Of a DNA stretch of 64,000 bases, positions 17,718 through 26,743 are shown in pieces. The stretch spans positions 3,038,001-3,102,000 of the forward strand of contig NZ_CP132957.1 in assembly GCF_030863805.1 (NCBI RefSeq), given 5' to 3'. The position numbers were made by a program, and so were the translations under genes. Each line of letters begins with the position of its first letter. Within the stretch, counting starts at the first letter, position 1. The notes under the pieces were generated by a model, which worked only from the letters and a program-made list of their open reading frames with translations, had not been told where the DNA came from and did no database searches. The DNA is from Kineothrix sp. MB12-C1. GTDB taxonomy: Bacteria; Bacillota; Clostridia; Lachnospirales; Lachnospiraceae.

Positions 17718-19088
17718 AAATAAATTATCTCGTGTAATATTCTTTAACCATTTTCCGCTCTTGTAATGTTTTATGACCCATGGCCATTTGACGAACTCAT
17801 CGGTGCAGAGCAAAAAGTATACCCATAGGACGGGGAGACGCAAGACAAAGGCGGCGATGAAACCTAACGGTACGGCATAGCACCACATGTCGATGGTATC
17901 GCAGATAAAGCCGAAACGACTGTCGCCACCGGCTCGGAAAACTCCGGCAATCAACGTTGTGTTGACAGCGGCTCCCATAACATAATATGTATTGATAAAG
18001 AGCATATATTTTAAATAATGAAGAGCCGTATCGGTTAGCGCTGCATATTTCAGGACAAAGGGAATAGCGATTAAAACGAGAAGTCCTCCCAACAGCCCGC
18101 TGAGAACCGTAAGTCTCATTAATTTTTTTGCATTGGTGCGGGCGTCATCCAGACGGTTCTCGCCAATTTCTTTGCCTAATAAAATACCTCCTGCACTGGC
18201 AACCCCGAAACAGAAGATCGTGCCGAAATTACGAATGACAGAAACGAAGGAGTTGGCAGCGACGGCATCTGCCCCGAGATGACCGATGATAACCGAATAC
18301 ATGGAAAATGCAACGCCCCAGGAAACATCGTTGGCAAGAGCCGGTAAGGATAAGCGGAAAAAATCCTTAAGCAGCAATTTATTGTGGATGAACATAAGTT
18401 TCAAGTTAAGTTTAATATCCTTGCTGTAATAGGATATGACGAAACATGCAATCAATTCCAGCACACGAGAAATAGAAGTGGAGAGTGCAACACCGATGAT
18501 GCCGAGCTTAGGGGCGCCGAACAAACCGAAAATAAATACAGCATTCAGAAAGATGTCGAAGCTGATCGTAACGGAATTGAGTACCGTGCCGATAACGACC
18601 CTCCCGATACTTCTTAGGATGGAAAGGTAGATTTCAATTAAGCCCCAGCATAAATAGCTGACGCTCATATAACGCAAAAAGAGAGCTCCTAATGCGATCA
18701 ATTCAACATCGTTAGTGAAAATTCTCATCATAAGGTGCGGAATGCTAAAGGCGCAAACCGCGAATAGAATGGAGATGACCAGAGAGAAGCGAAGTGCGAT
18801 TCCTTCCACCGCTTCGATTGCACGCATATCTCCCTTTCCATAATATTGCGCGCACAACATAGTTGCACCCGTTCCCAGACCATAATAAACCATGAATAAA
18901 ATACTGGAATATTGGGCTGCGAGAGATGCTGCTGCAATAGAGCTCTGTCCTACCGAATTAAGCATAATAACATCCGCGGAGCTTACCGCAGCACTTAGTA
19001 AGTTCTGTATAACGATGGGAATTACCAGTTTAAATGTCTGTTGATAAAATCTACTTTTAGTCTTCATTGTTGTATTATAAAACTCCAT
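17706..19088 (-). CDS. MATE-family efflux transporter
   Basis: A 460-residue membrane protein with about 12 helices in two MatE halves. It opens with FKLVIPIVIQNLLSAAVSSADVIMLNSVGQ and has the mid-protein repeat LSLPALANDVSWGVAFSMYSVIIGHLG. The family expels drugs or metabolites using Na+ or H+ gradients. It is on the minus strand between spoVAC and the acylation pair, and interrupts what would otherwise be the spoVA cluster. The start at 19088 has no strong ribosome site; a second in-frame ATG 21 bp downstream (MKTKSRF) is possible. Confidence 0.9.
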   Translation of the reverse strand: MEFYNTTMKTKSRFYQQTFKLVIPIVIQNLLSAAVSSADVIMLNSVGQSSIAAASLAAQYSSILFMVYYGLGTGATMLCAQYYGKGDMRAIEAVEGIALRFSLVISILFAVCAFSIPHLMMRIFTNDVELIALGALFLRYMSVSYLCWGLIEIYLSILRSIGRVVIGTVLNSVTISFDIFLNAVFIFGLFGAPKLGIIGVALSTSISRVLELIACFVISYYSKDIKLNLKLMFIHNKLLLKDFFRLSLPALANDVSWGVAFSMYSVIIGHLGADAVAANSFVSVIRNFGTIFCFGVASAGGILLGKEIGENRLDDARTNAKKLMRLTVLSGLLGGLLVLIAIPFVLKYAALTDTALHYLKYMLFINTYYVMGAAVNTTLIAGVFRAGGDSRFGFICDTIDMWCYAVPLGFIAAFVLRLPVLWVYFLLCTDEFVKWPWVIKHYKSGKWLKNITRDNLFEDA

Positions 19089-19398
19089 ATGTTATTTTTT
19101 ACGCTTGGCTCCCATCTGCATGCTTTAGCATGTATACAAATCAGGGGGTGAAAGTTTTTCACCCTGTTCATCTTACTACAAAGGGAAGACGTTTGTACAT
19201 ATGAAAAATTTTGCGTTACAGAGAACGGAGTGAATAGGTAACAATTGCTAAATAAAATTAAGATTATTTTAAGGGTTGTCTATTGAGATTAGAAACCTGC
19301 GGTGTTACAATATAATTATTCTTAATACGTAACTGTGAGGGTACCGAACAGTTACCTTGACACAATGTAAATTCAGAAGAATGTAAGGATTGAGAAAA
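19089..19398. other. Divergent intergenic region between MATE and MBOAT genes
   Basis: A 310-bp non-coding gap. It contains a 10-bp stem (CAGGGGGTGAAA with TTTCACCCTG, 19142-19166), a small GCATGCTTTAGCATG hairpin before it, an AT-rich stretch and the palindrome at 19329. No ORF with a ribosome site was found. It should hold the divergent promoters, but none is convincing. Confidence 0.5.
19329..19355. repeat. 27-nt palindromic repeat
   Basis: GTAACTGT (19329-19336), GAGGGTACCGA, ACAGTTAC (19348-19355). The loop contains the nested palindrome GGTACC. It lies 43 bp before the MBOAT start. Confidence 0.85.
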
Positions 19399-20748
19399 AT
19401 GGTATTGTTTTCCGGGATGGAATTCCTGTTTCGTTTTTTGCCGATTTTCTTAGCCATTTATTATATAACATCGCAAAAATACAGAAATACGGCGTTATTG
19501 TTCGGGAGCGTCGTATTTTATGCCGTAGGAGAGCCGTATTTCATACTGCTTCTTTTGGTATCCGTATGGATGAATTATATTCTGGCGAAAAAAATAAGCT
19601 TATATGGAAAAAAGAGAGAGTATTGGTTAGCAGCAGCCCTATTATTAGATGTAGGGCTATTAGTTATATTTAAAATGCTCGGTGCATTTGTTGGAAATGA
19701 AATACTGCCTTTAGGGCTTAGCTTTTATACGTTCAAAATGATTTCCTTTCAGATGGATATCTATAAAAGGACAATTAAGGAACTGCCAACATTTAAACGT
19801 ACCGCTGTTTATTTTATGATGTTTCCTCAGATTGTATCTGGGCCGGTTATGCGTTTCTCGGAGGGCGGATTCACACTTGAGAAGCGTATTTACTCTTGGG
19901 AACAATTTGAAAAGGGGCTTTATTTCTTTATTTTGGGAATGGGAACAAAGGTGCTCCTTGCGGATCGTCTGGCGATTCTTTGGAAGGATATCCATACCAT
20001 AGGTTATGAGAGCATATCCACCTTGCTCGCATGGCTGGGGGCTTTTTCTTATTCTATGCAGCTATATTTTGACTTCTGGGGATATTCTCTTATGGCGGCG
20101 GGGCTCGGTATGATGCTGGGTTTTCCTTTTATTATGAATTTCGATCATCCATACGCTTCGCGCAGCGTTAGTGAGTTCTGGCGGCGGTGGCACGTGACGC
20201 TTGGAAGATTTTTCAGGGATTATGTCTATATTCCTCTGGGAGGCAGCCGGGAAGGAATGGGTAAGACGGTGCGCAATCTGCTGATTGTATGGATTCTGAC
20301 CGGATTTTGGCATGGTGTCAGCCCTAACTTTATTTTGTGGGGACTTATTCTCTTTTTGATTATTATGATGGAGAAGCTTTGGCTGGGAAAATGGCTGCAG
20401 AAATATTCGATTCTGGGCAGGTGTTATATGCTTGTTTTGCTCCCTGTCACATGGATGCTGTTTGCCATCACGGATATGGGTCAGCTTCTCGTATATTTAG
20501 GCAGGATGTTTCCATTGATCGGGGGAGAGGGAATTGCAGTTAATTCACAGGATATCGTGAAATACTTGAGTATGTATGGTCCGTATCTGGCGGCTGGCAT
20601 CCTCTGGTGTATTCCATCTGTCTATCGTTTTCTAGGCAAGCATAGGAAGCATCCGATAGTGATCGCAGGTCTGGTCTGCATCTTCTGGCTCTCCGTTTAT
20701 ATTACGGTCAGCATGGGGAATAATCCCTTCGCATATTTGAAATTTTAG
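19399..20748 (+). CDS. MBOAT-family O-acyltransferase (AlgI/DltB-like)
   Basis: A 449-residue polytopic membrane enzyme that passes acyl (usually acetyl) groups across the membrane to cell-surface polysaccharides. It carries the AlgI/DltB signature SEFWRRWHVTLGRFFRDYVY and the second conserved His in TGFWHGVSPNFILWG. ATG 19399 is used, 9 nt after AAGGA; a TTG at 19390 abuts the ribosome site. It is paired with the SGNH protein 20 bp downstream, the typical partner that completes transfer to the glycan. The target polymer is unknown. Confidence 0.9.
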   Translation: MVLFSGMEFLFRFLPIFLAIYYITSQKYRNTALLFGSVVFYAVGEPYFILLLLVSVWMNYILAKKISLYGKKREYWLAAALLLDVGLLVIFKMLGAFVGNEILPLGLSFYTFKMISFQMDIYKRTIKELPTFKRTAVYFMMFPQIVSGPVMRFSEGGFTLEKRIYSWEQFEKGLYFFILGMGTKVLLADRLAILWKDIHTIGYESISTLLAWLGAFSYSMQLYFDFWGYSLMAAGLGMMLGFPFIMNFDHPYASRSVSEFWRRWHVTLGRFFRDYVYIPLGGSREGMGKTVRNLLIVWILTGFWHGVSPNFILWGLILFLIIMMEKLWLGKWLQKYSILGRCYMLVLLPVTWMLFAITDMGQLLVYLGRMFPLIGGEGIAVNSQDIVKYLSMYGPYLAAGILWCIPSVYRFLGKHRKHPIVIAGLVCIFWLSVYITVSMGNNPFAYLKF

Positions 20749-20768
20749 GCAGGAAATAAGGTGAGATA

Positions 20769-21749
20769 ATGAAATGGATAAGGAAGTGTCCGTTATTTTA
20801 TGGCCTTGTAATAAGCGGTATGCTTTTTACTTCGCTTGGAATAATCGGAAAAAATTCCATATATAAAGATTATGAATATCAATGGGGGAAGACTCCCTTT
20901 GCGGCTCTGGTGATGGAAGGGATCAGCAAGGGGGAATATCCATTGGAACATATGAACTTCAGCACTTCTTCCGTAATAGAGGCAGTATCCGGAGCGTTGA
21001 ATCTTCCGATGGGAAATAAAGATGGGGAAGGATCTCCCGATAAGGCCGTGGATGGAACAACCGGCTCTCCTCTGAAAGTGGAAGCGATCCCTGATGAAAG
21101 TGGGAAAGAGATCCTCGTTCAGGGAGAGCATACACAAGAGGATAGAATTCGAGAGTTCCAAGTAGTAGGAGAGGATTACTTCGATGATGCCGCTTTTATA
21201 GGCGATTCCAGAACGGTAGGTCTCTTTGAATACGGAGGCTTGGGAGAACGAAGCGATTTCTTTGCCAAGACGTCGTTGACCATATACGATGTGCTGACCA
21301 AGGAAGTAATGAAAGACGAGGAAACAGGGGAAAAGATTACGATAGAAGATGCCCTGCAGAAGAAGCAGTATGGGAAAGTGTATCTTATGCTCGGTATTAA
21401 CGAGCTGGGGACCGGAACGACGCAGACCTTTATGAAGGAATATGAAAAGGTAGTGGAGCGGATCAGGCAGTTACAGCCGGAGGCGGTCATCTTCGTGGAA
21501 GGCATTATGCGAGTGGCACAAGAGAAGGACGCAACCGATCCTATTTTCAATAACACGAATATTAATGAAAGAAATAATGCGATTGCGCAGCTTGCGGACA
21601 ATCGACAAATATTTTATATCGATGTCAATGAAGTAGTGTGCGATAAGAATGGCAATCTGGAGAAGGATTATACGACGGATGAGATTCATTTGAAGGCACA
21701 ATACTATGAAATATGGAAGCAATTTCTGATGAACAAAGGAATTGAATAA
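20769..21749 (+). CDS. membrane-anchored SGNH/GDSL-like hydrolase, acyl-transfer partner
   Basis: A 326-residue protein with an N-terminal signal anchor (about residues 9-27), an extracytoplasmic low-complexity linker, and an SGNH domain. Ser147 is in FIGDSRTVG, an Asn-containing block is GINELG, and the catalytic Asp/His pair is D304 and H307 in TTDEIH. AlgX/DltD-like SGNH proteins accept acyl groups from MBOAT partners, so this pair probably O-acetylates a cell-wall or exopolysaccharide. It is preceded by AAGGTGAG and is co-transcribed with the MBOAT gene. Confidence 0.82.
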   Translation: MKWIRKCPLFYGLVISGMLFTSLGIIGKNSIYKDYEYQWGKTPFAALVMEGISKGEYPLEHMNFSTSSVIEAVSGALNLPMGNKDGEGSPDKAVDGTTGSPLKVEAIPDESGKEILVQGEHTQEDRIREFQVVGEDYFDDAAFIGDSRTVGLFEYGGLGERSDFFAKTSLTIYDVLTKEVMKDEETGEKITIEDALQKKQYGKVYLMLGINELGTGTTQTFMKEYEKVVERIRQLQPEAVIFVEGIMRVAQEKDATDPIFNNTNINERNNAIAQLADNRQIFYIDVNEVVCDKNGNLEKDYTTDEIHLKAQYYEIWKQFLMNKGIE

Positions 21750-21772
21750 ATTTCGTTTTTTTTCAAATAATA
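21743..21772 (+). promoter_or_regulatory. Candidate forespore (sigma-G type) promoter of spoVAD
   Basis: TGAATA (21743-21748), 17 nt, AATAATA (21766-21772). It has the same -10 heptamer and spacing as the candidate before spoVAA, and would give the displaced spoVAD its own forespore promoter. It is judged by eye only. Confidence 0.4.
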
Positions 21773-21808
21773 CTATACATAAAATATATTGGGAAAGCGT
21801 GGTATAGT

Positions 21809-22849
21809 ATGAGCAAGGAAAAAAGTGGATACGCCATCGGAAAACAGAGCATAGAAATGAAAGAGCCTGTCTATATCAGGGAAAGTGCCAGTGTTGTCGG
21901 TACGAAGGAGGGGCAAGGTCCCTTGGCAGAATTATTTGATATGATAGGTCAGGATGATATGTTTGGCTGTGCTTCCTGGGAGGAAGCGGAGAGTAGCCTG
22001 CAAAAAGACGCCGTGTATCTGGCGCTGGGTAAGGCAGGCATGAAGAAAGAAGAAATACGTTATATTTTTGCCGGTGATTTACTGGGGCAGTCGATAGCCA
22101 GCAGTTTCGGCTTGGCATCCTATGAGATGCCTCTTATCGGAATGTACGGTGCCTGTTCTACCTGCGGACTGACGCTTAGTATGGGAGCGATAACGGTTGC
22201 AGGGGGATTTGCAGAACATGTAGTATGTGTGACATCCAGCCATTTTGCCAGCGCGGAGAAGGAGTTTCGTTTTCCCTTAGGATATGGCAATCAACGCCCT
22301 CTTTCCGCTTCGTGGACAGTGACAGGAAGCGGCGCCTTCGTTCTAAGCGGTGATAAAGGAGCGAAGTCCAGGGCGGCGATTACCGGAATTACAACAGGGA
22401 AAATCATGGACTACGGATTAAAAGATTCCATGAATATGGGAGCCTGCATGGCACCGTCAGCCTGCGATACCATCTATCAGAACTTAATGGATTTCAATCG
22501 AAGACCTTCGGATTATGATAAGATTATTACGGGAGACTTGGGGACTGTGGGGCAGCATGCACTTATCGATTTGCTGAATAAGAAGGGAATCGATATATCC
22601 GGGCAGCATATGGACTGCGGAATTGAGATTTATGATGCGAAGGAGCAGGATACCCATGCAGGGGGAAGCGGCTGTGGATGCAGCGCGGTCACGTTGTCGG
22701 CCTACATTCTGAAAAAGTTAGAAGAAGGTGTGTGGAAACGAGTATTGTTCGTACCTACCGGAGCCCTCCTTTCGAAAACGAGTTTCAATGAAGGACAGAC
22801 AGTGCCGGGCATTGCTCATGGCGTTGTGCTTGAGACCATAACAGGTTAA
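21809..22849 (+). CDS. spoVAD: stage V sporulation protein AD
   Basis: A 346-residue thiolase-fold protein that binds dipicolinic acid for the SpoVA channel. Family blocks GMYGACSTCGLTLSMGA, YGNQRPLSASWTVTGSGAFVL and THAGGSGCGCSA are intact. It is separated from spoVAC by the MATE, MBOAT and SGNH genes and from spoVAE by about 34 kb, so it seems to be transcribed alone. A hairpin at 22851 follows the stop. Confidence 0.95.
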   Translation: MSKEKSGYAIGKQSIEMKEPVYIRESASVVGTKEGQGPLAELFDMIGQDDMFGCASWEEAESSLQKDAVYLALGKAGMKKEEIRYIFAGDLLGQSIASSFGLASYEMPLIGMYGACSTCGLTLSMGAITVAGGFAEHVVCVTSSHFASAEKEFRFPLGYGNQRPLSASWTVTGSGAFVLSGDKGAKSRAAITGITTGKIMDYGLKDSMNMGACMAPSACDTIYQNLMDFNRRPSDYDKIITGDLGTVGQHALIDLLNKKGIDISGQHMDCGIEIYDAKEQDTHAGGSGCGCSAVTLSAYILKKLEEGVWKRVLFVPTGALLSKTSFNEGQTVPGIAHGVVLETITG

Positions 22850-22850
22850 T

Positions 22851-22883
22851 AAGAACTTTTATACTGTAATGTAATAAGTTCTT
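22851..22883 (+). terminator. Weak terminator after spoVAD
   Basis: AAGAACTT (22851-22858) pairs with AAGTTCTT (22876-22883) around a 17-nt loop, followed by a short TTTCC tail. The stem is AT-rich, so efficiency is uncertain. Confidence 0.45.
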
Positions 22884-22916
22884 TCCTATAGAATAGGAGA
22901 TCTTTTCCAAAAGAGT

Positions 22917-22929
22917 GTGATTAAGTCAC
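22917..22929 (+). promoter_or_regulatory. Candidate Crp/Fnr-type operator before the sulfur-trafficking fusion
   Basis: GTGA, 5 nt, TCAC (22917-22929) resembles the Crp/Fnr-family palindrome. TATGTT boxes at 22947-22952 and 22952-22957 could be the -10, which would place the operator centre near -41, the class II activator position. The Crp/Fnr gene at 25968-26642 is the obvious candidate regulator. Confidence 0.4.
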
Positions 22930-22996
22930 GGAAGACTTCCGGCTTTTATGTTATGTTGTAACTATGAAAAGCGAAAGCCTGATAGGAGTGATGGAT

Positions 22997-25531
22997 ATGG
23001 AAAAGAAAAAGTATGGAAAAACCGTAATTATAGGAGGTGTCGCAGGAGGAGCTACTGCTGCGGCACGTCTTAGAAGAATGGATGAACATATGGAGATTAT
23101 CATATTAGAGCGGGGAGATTATATTTCGTACGCTAACTGTGGTCTTCCATATTATATTGGCGGTGCGATCAAAGAGCGTGATGACCTTCTATTGCAGACG
23201 CCGCAAGCAATGAAAAGGCGATTCAATATTGAAGTTCGAGTGCGTAATGAAGTGACGGCGATTCATACGGAGGAGAAAACGGTATCGGTAAAGAATCTGC
23301 AGACGGGAGAAACTTACGATGAGAGCTACGATGCGCTCATTATTGCGACTGGTTCTTCTCCTTTGAAGCCCCCGATTCCGGGAATTGATGCTCCGAATAT
23401 TTTCACGCTCTGGACCGTCCCCGATACGGATCGCATCAAGGAATATATATCTGTAAATAAGCCGAAAAGAGCGGCAGTAATCGGCGGCGGTTTTATTGGT
23501 CTGGAGATGGCGGAGAACCTCCATGAAGCCGGAGTGAATGTGAGCATTATCGAAATGCAAAATCAGGTGATGGCTCCCATAGACTATGAGATGGCGCAGC
23601 TTCTTCATGAGAATCTGGAGATGAATGGGGTGGAGCTGGTCTTGGGAGATGGTGTTGCCGCCTTTGAAAATGATGGGCAAGGAACTCAGATTCACCTTTC
23701 CAGCGGGAAAATAATAGAAGCGGATATGGTGATTCTCTCCATCGGTATTCGCCCAAACAGTACATTAGCAAAAGAGGCCGGCATCGAATTGAATGCCAGG
23801 GGCGGTATTATCGCGGATGAACATATGAGAACCTCTGTGCCGGATATTTATGCGGTGGGAGATGTAATAGAGACTGAGAATTATACGTTAAAAGATAGAA
23901 CCATGGTACCCCTCGCAGGGCCGGCGAATAAACAGGCTCGTGTTCTGGCGGATGTTATGACGGGAACGGATAGAAGTTATAAAGGAGTACAGGGGACTTC
24001 CGTGGCGAAAGTATTCGATTTGACGGCGGCTGCCGTAGGTGTGAACGAGAAGACATTGAAGGCGAGAGGTCTTATAAAAGAGAAGGACTATCACTCCGTT
24101 ATCATCGATCAGAAATCTCACGCTGGCTATTATCCCGGGGCAGCAATGCTCACATTGAAGCTGTTATTCGATAAAGATGGGAAAATATTAGGTGCCCAGG
24201 TAATCGGAGAAGATGGTGCGGATAAACGAATCGATATTCTCGCTACGACAATGCGTTTGAATGGAAGCGTATACGATCTGGCAGAATTGGAGTTGGCATA
24301 TGCCCCTCCTTACGGATCAGCCAAGGATGCGGTAAATATGTTGGGCTTCGTGGCACAGAATGTGCTGGAAGGTTTGGTGAGTTTCACCTCCTATGATGAG
24401 ATGGATCAGATGTTGGAAGAAGAAAGAAAAGACGTTACCATCTTGGATGTAACAGAGGCGGTAGAACGGGAAATATACGCGGTGAAGGATTCTTACCATA
24501 TTCCTCTTGGCGAATTAAGGGAACGTATGATAGAATTACCTAAAGACCAGTTGATTATCGTTTATTGTGCAATCGGTGTTCGGGCATACAACGGTGCCAG
24601 AATATTGATGCAGAATGGATTCTCCAATGTAAAAGTTCTTTCAGGCGGAATGACTTTTTATAAATCCATGCATTACAAGGATAGGATGAGTACATTATCT
24701 CATAAAGAGCAAGATGGCAGCTCCGCCGGAACCTCGGAAGAAAGCGAGGGTGATAGGCTTGCCGGAGAGATAGCGAATAAGAAAATCAAAGTGGTGGATT
24801 GTTGTGGAATGCAGTGTCCCGGACCGATTATGAAAGTGAATGAAGCTCTGTGTGAAATGAAGGAAGGAGAAGTCCTCCAAGTCTGCTCCACCGATATGGG
24901 ATTCGCAAGGGATGTGGAGGCATGGTGCAGAAGGACGGGGAATGAACTCCTTAAGTCCGAGCGCAAGGAGAGACAATACACTGTTCTTATCGAAAAGGGA
25001 AGCGATAAATGCCGGGTAAATAATATAGATACGTGTAGTACAGGAATGATCAGTCAGGATAAGCAAGGAAAGACAATGGTTGTATTCAGCGGGGATTTGG
25101 ATAAGGTACTCGCATCCTTTATCATTGCCAATGGAGCGGCTGCTATGGGACGTCCGGTTACGATGTTCTTCACCTTCTGGGGATTGAATGCCCTTAGGAA
25201 ACCGGAGAAGCAATTCATAGAAAAATCCCTGATCGAGAAAATGTTCGGCGCTATGATGCCCAGAGGAACGAGGAAGCTGAAGCTATCGAAGATGAATATG
25301 GCCGGTATGGGAACTGCTATGATGAAGAAGGTAATGAAAGATAAAAATGTAGATTCCCTGGAAGCGTTAATGAAGCAGGCCATGGCAAATGGTGTGAAGC
25401 TTGTAGCCTGTACGATGTCTATGGATGTTATGGGTATCACCAAGGAAGAACTAATAGAAGGTGTAGAGCTTGCCGGAGTGGCTTCCTATCTGGGAGATGC
25501 GGAAGAGGCGAATGTGAATCTATTCATATAA
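22997..25531 (+). CDS. CoA-disulfide reductase, rhodanese, TusA and DsrE fusion
   Basis: An 844-residue multidomain protein for sulfane-sulfur handling. Domain 1 (about 1-440) is a FAD/NAD(P) disulfide reductase of CoADR type with GGVAGG (13-18) and redox Cys48 in SYANCGLPYY. Domain 2 (about 455-555) is a rhodanese with Cys524 in YCAIGVR. Domain 3 (about 595-665) is TusA/SirA-like with Cys607 in MQCPGP. Domain 4 (about 690-844) is DsrE2-like. All three sulfur-relay cysteines are present. ATG 22997 lies 8 nt after AGGAG; ATG 22991 and 22964 are alternatives. Thioredoxin follows, then a Crp/Fnr gene on the other strand. Confidence 0.9.
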   Translation: MEKKKYGKTVIIGGVAGGATAAARLRRMDEHMEIIILERGDYISYANCGLPYYIGGAIKERDDLLLQTPQAMKRRFNIEVRVRNEVTAIHTEEKTVSVKNLQTGETYDESYDALIIATGSSPLKPPIPGIDAPNIFTLWTVPDTDRIKEYISVNKPKRAAVIGGGFIGLEMAENLHEAGVNVSIIEMQNQVMAPIDYEMAQLLHENLEMNGVELVLGDGVAAFENDGQGTQIHLSSGKIIEADMVILSIGIRPNSTLAKEAGIELNARGGIIADEHMRTSVPDIYAVGDVIETENYTLKDRTMVPLAGPANKQARVLADVMTGTDRSYKGVQGTSVAKVFDLTAAAVGVNEKTLKARGLIKEKDYHSVIIDQKSHAGYYPGAAMLTLKLLFDKDGKILGAQVIGEDGADKRIDILATTMRLNGSVYDLAELELAYAPPYGSAKDAVNMLGFVAQNVLEGLVSFTSYDEMDQMLEEERKDVTILDVTEAVEREIYAVKDSYHIPLGELRERMIELPKDQLIIVYCAIGVRAYNGARILMQNGFSNVKVLSGGMTFYKSMHYKDRMSTLSHKEQDGSSAGTSEESEGDRLAGEIANKKIKVVDCCGMQCPGPIMKVNEALCEMKEGEVLQVCSTDMGFARDVEAWCRRTGNELLKSERKERQYTVLIEKGSDKCRVNNIDTCSTGMISQDKQGKTMVVFSGDLDKVLASFIIANGAAAMGRPVTMFFTFWGLNALRKPEKQFIEKSLIEKMFGAMMPRGTRKLKLSKMNMAGMGTAMMKKVMKDKNVDSLEALMKQAMANGVKLVACTMSMDVMGITKEELIEGVELAGVASYLGDAEEANVNLFI

Positions 25532-25637
25532 AAGGGTGGAATCAAATAATATGAGATATGGCCCGAAGGATAAAAACAGTAAACAGTAACATGAAATATC
25601 AAGTAAAAGCAAAAGAAGTAGAAAGTGAGGAAATGAT

Positions 25638-25946
25638 ATGAGCGCAATTAACTTAACGAAGGAAACATTTGATCAAGAGGTTTTGAATTCCGATAAGCCT
25701 GTATTAGTAGATTTTTGGGCATCCTGGTGCGGCCCTTGCCGTATGGTCCTGCCCATCGTGGAAGAATTGGCGGAAGAACTTACCGATGTGAAAGTATGCA
25801 AAGTAAACGTAGACGAAGAGGGAGATTTGGCAGCACGTTATCGTGTAATGACCATTCCTACTCTGATGGTATTCAAAGACGGTAATGCAGTGAATACAAC
25901 GATCGGTGCAAAATCAAAAGCAGAAATCATGCAAATGCTGCAGTAG
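25638..25946 (+). CDS. trxA: thioredoxin
   Basis: A 102-residue thioredoxin with the active site WCGPC (30-34), the cis-Pro loop MTIPTLMVFKDG and the usual FWASW lead-in. It reduces protein disulfides and could also release persulfide sulfur from the fusion protein upstream. The start follows GTGAGGAAATGAT. It ends 22 bp from the converging Crp/Fnr gene. Confidence 0.95.
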   Translation: MSAINLTKETFDQEVLNSDKPVLVDFWASWCGPCRMVLPIVEELAEELTDVKVCKVNVDEEGDLAARYRVMTIPTLMVFKDGNAVNTTIGAKSKAEIMQMLQ

Positions 25947-25967
25947 GTAATCAGAGAGAAGATGAAA

Positions 25968-26642
25968 TTAAATAAGAGTCATTAATTTTTTACGGTCAGT
26001 GATAAGGATTTCGCCGCGGGAGAGCTGCACGAGTCCTTCGGATGAGAAGTATTTTAACATCCGGCTGACCACTTCTCTTGCACTTCCCATATATTTAGCA
26101 ATTTCTTCATGTGTCATCTTAAGGTGATAAGAACCTGTCTTGGCTGTTTCATCTAACAGAAAAATCGCAAGTCTTTTATCAAAACTCATAAATAATATTT
26201 GCTGCATTGCCCACATGGCATCGGAGAAGCGTTCTGTCGCCATCTTGTAGGCGTAGGCTTCCACATAGACATTTTCCTGCATAAGGGTGGAGAAAGTAGA
26301 GGAGCCCACTTGAAGTAGCTCACAATCTGTGATGGCGTCTATGGATACATCGAAAGTAATTGCCTGGAGAACACAAGCAGCGGATAAAATACAGACGTTA
26401 CCTTGTAAAATACGATAAAGAGTGGCTTCTCTGCCTTCCTCAGAAAGGATATATACTCGAAGAGAACCGCTTTTGGGAAGAAGCAGACCGACGCAGTCCA
26501 GGTCGGCAGTGTGAATAGAGCTGTCTTTCTTATAACAGGTGACGGTAGTATGATTGATAAACATATCTTTCTGCCTATCGGTCAGTTTATCCCAAAAGGT
26601 CAGATGTTTCTCTAATAGCCGTATCTCATTTTGATCGAGCAT
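25968..26642 (-). CDS. Crp/Fnr-family transcriptional regulator
   Basis: A 224-residue regulator with an N-terminal cyclic-nucleotide-type beta-roll (about 20-125) and a C-terminal winged helix (LKMTHEEIAKYMGSAREVVSRML is the recognition region). It has several cysteines (TVTCYK, LDCVG, NVCILSAACVL, ITDCE), notably the CxxxxxC pattern in the beta-roll, and lacks an Fnr-type N-terminal iron-sulfur cluster. A thiol, persulfide or other redox signal is plausible from the neighbouring sulfur genes but is inferred. The start follows GGAGAGGTGG. Confidence 0.88.
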   Translation of the reverse strand: MLDQNEIRLLEKHLTFWDKLTDRQKDMFINHTTVTCYKKDSSIHTADLDCVGLLLPKSGSLRVYILSEEGREATLYRILQGNVCILSAACVLQAITFDVSIDAITDCELLQVGSSTFSTLMQENVYVEAYAYKMATERFSDAMWAMQQILFMSFDKRLAIFLLDETAKTGSYHLKMTHEEIAKYMGSAREVVSRMLKYFSSEGLVQLSRGEILITDRKKLMTLI

Positions 26643-26743
26643 AGTCTTACCACCTCTCCAAGTTTCAAATAATTAATTATAAGTATATCATAAGTTTCCG
26701 TTTTTTTCATCCTGCCAAATTATAAAGAAGATTCGGCGGAGCG

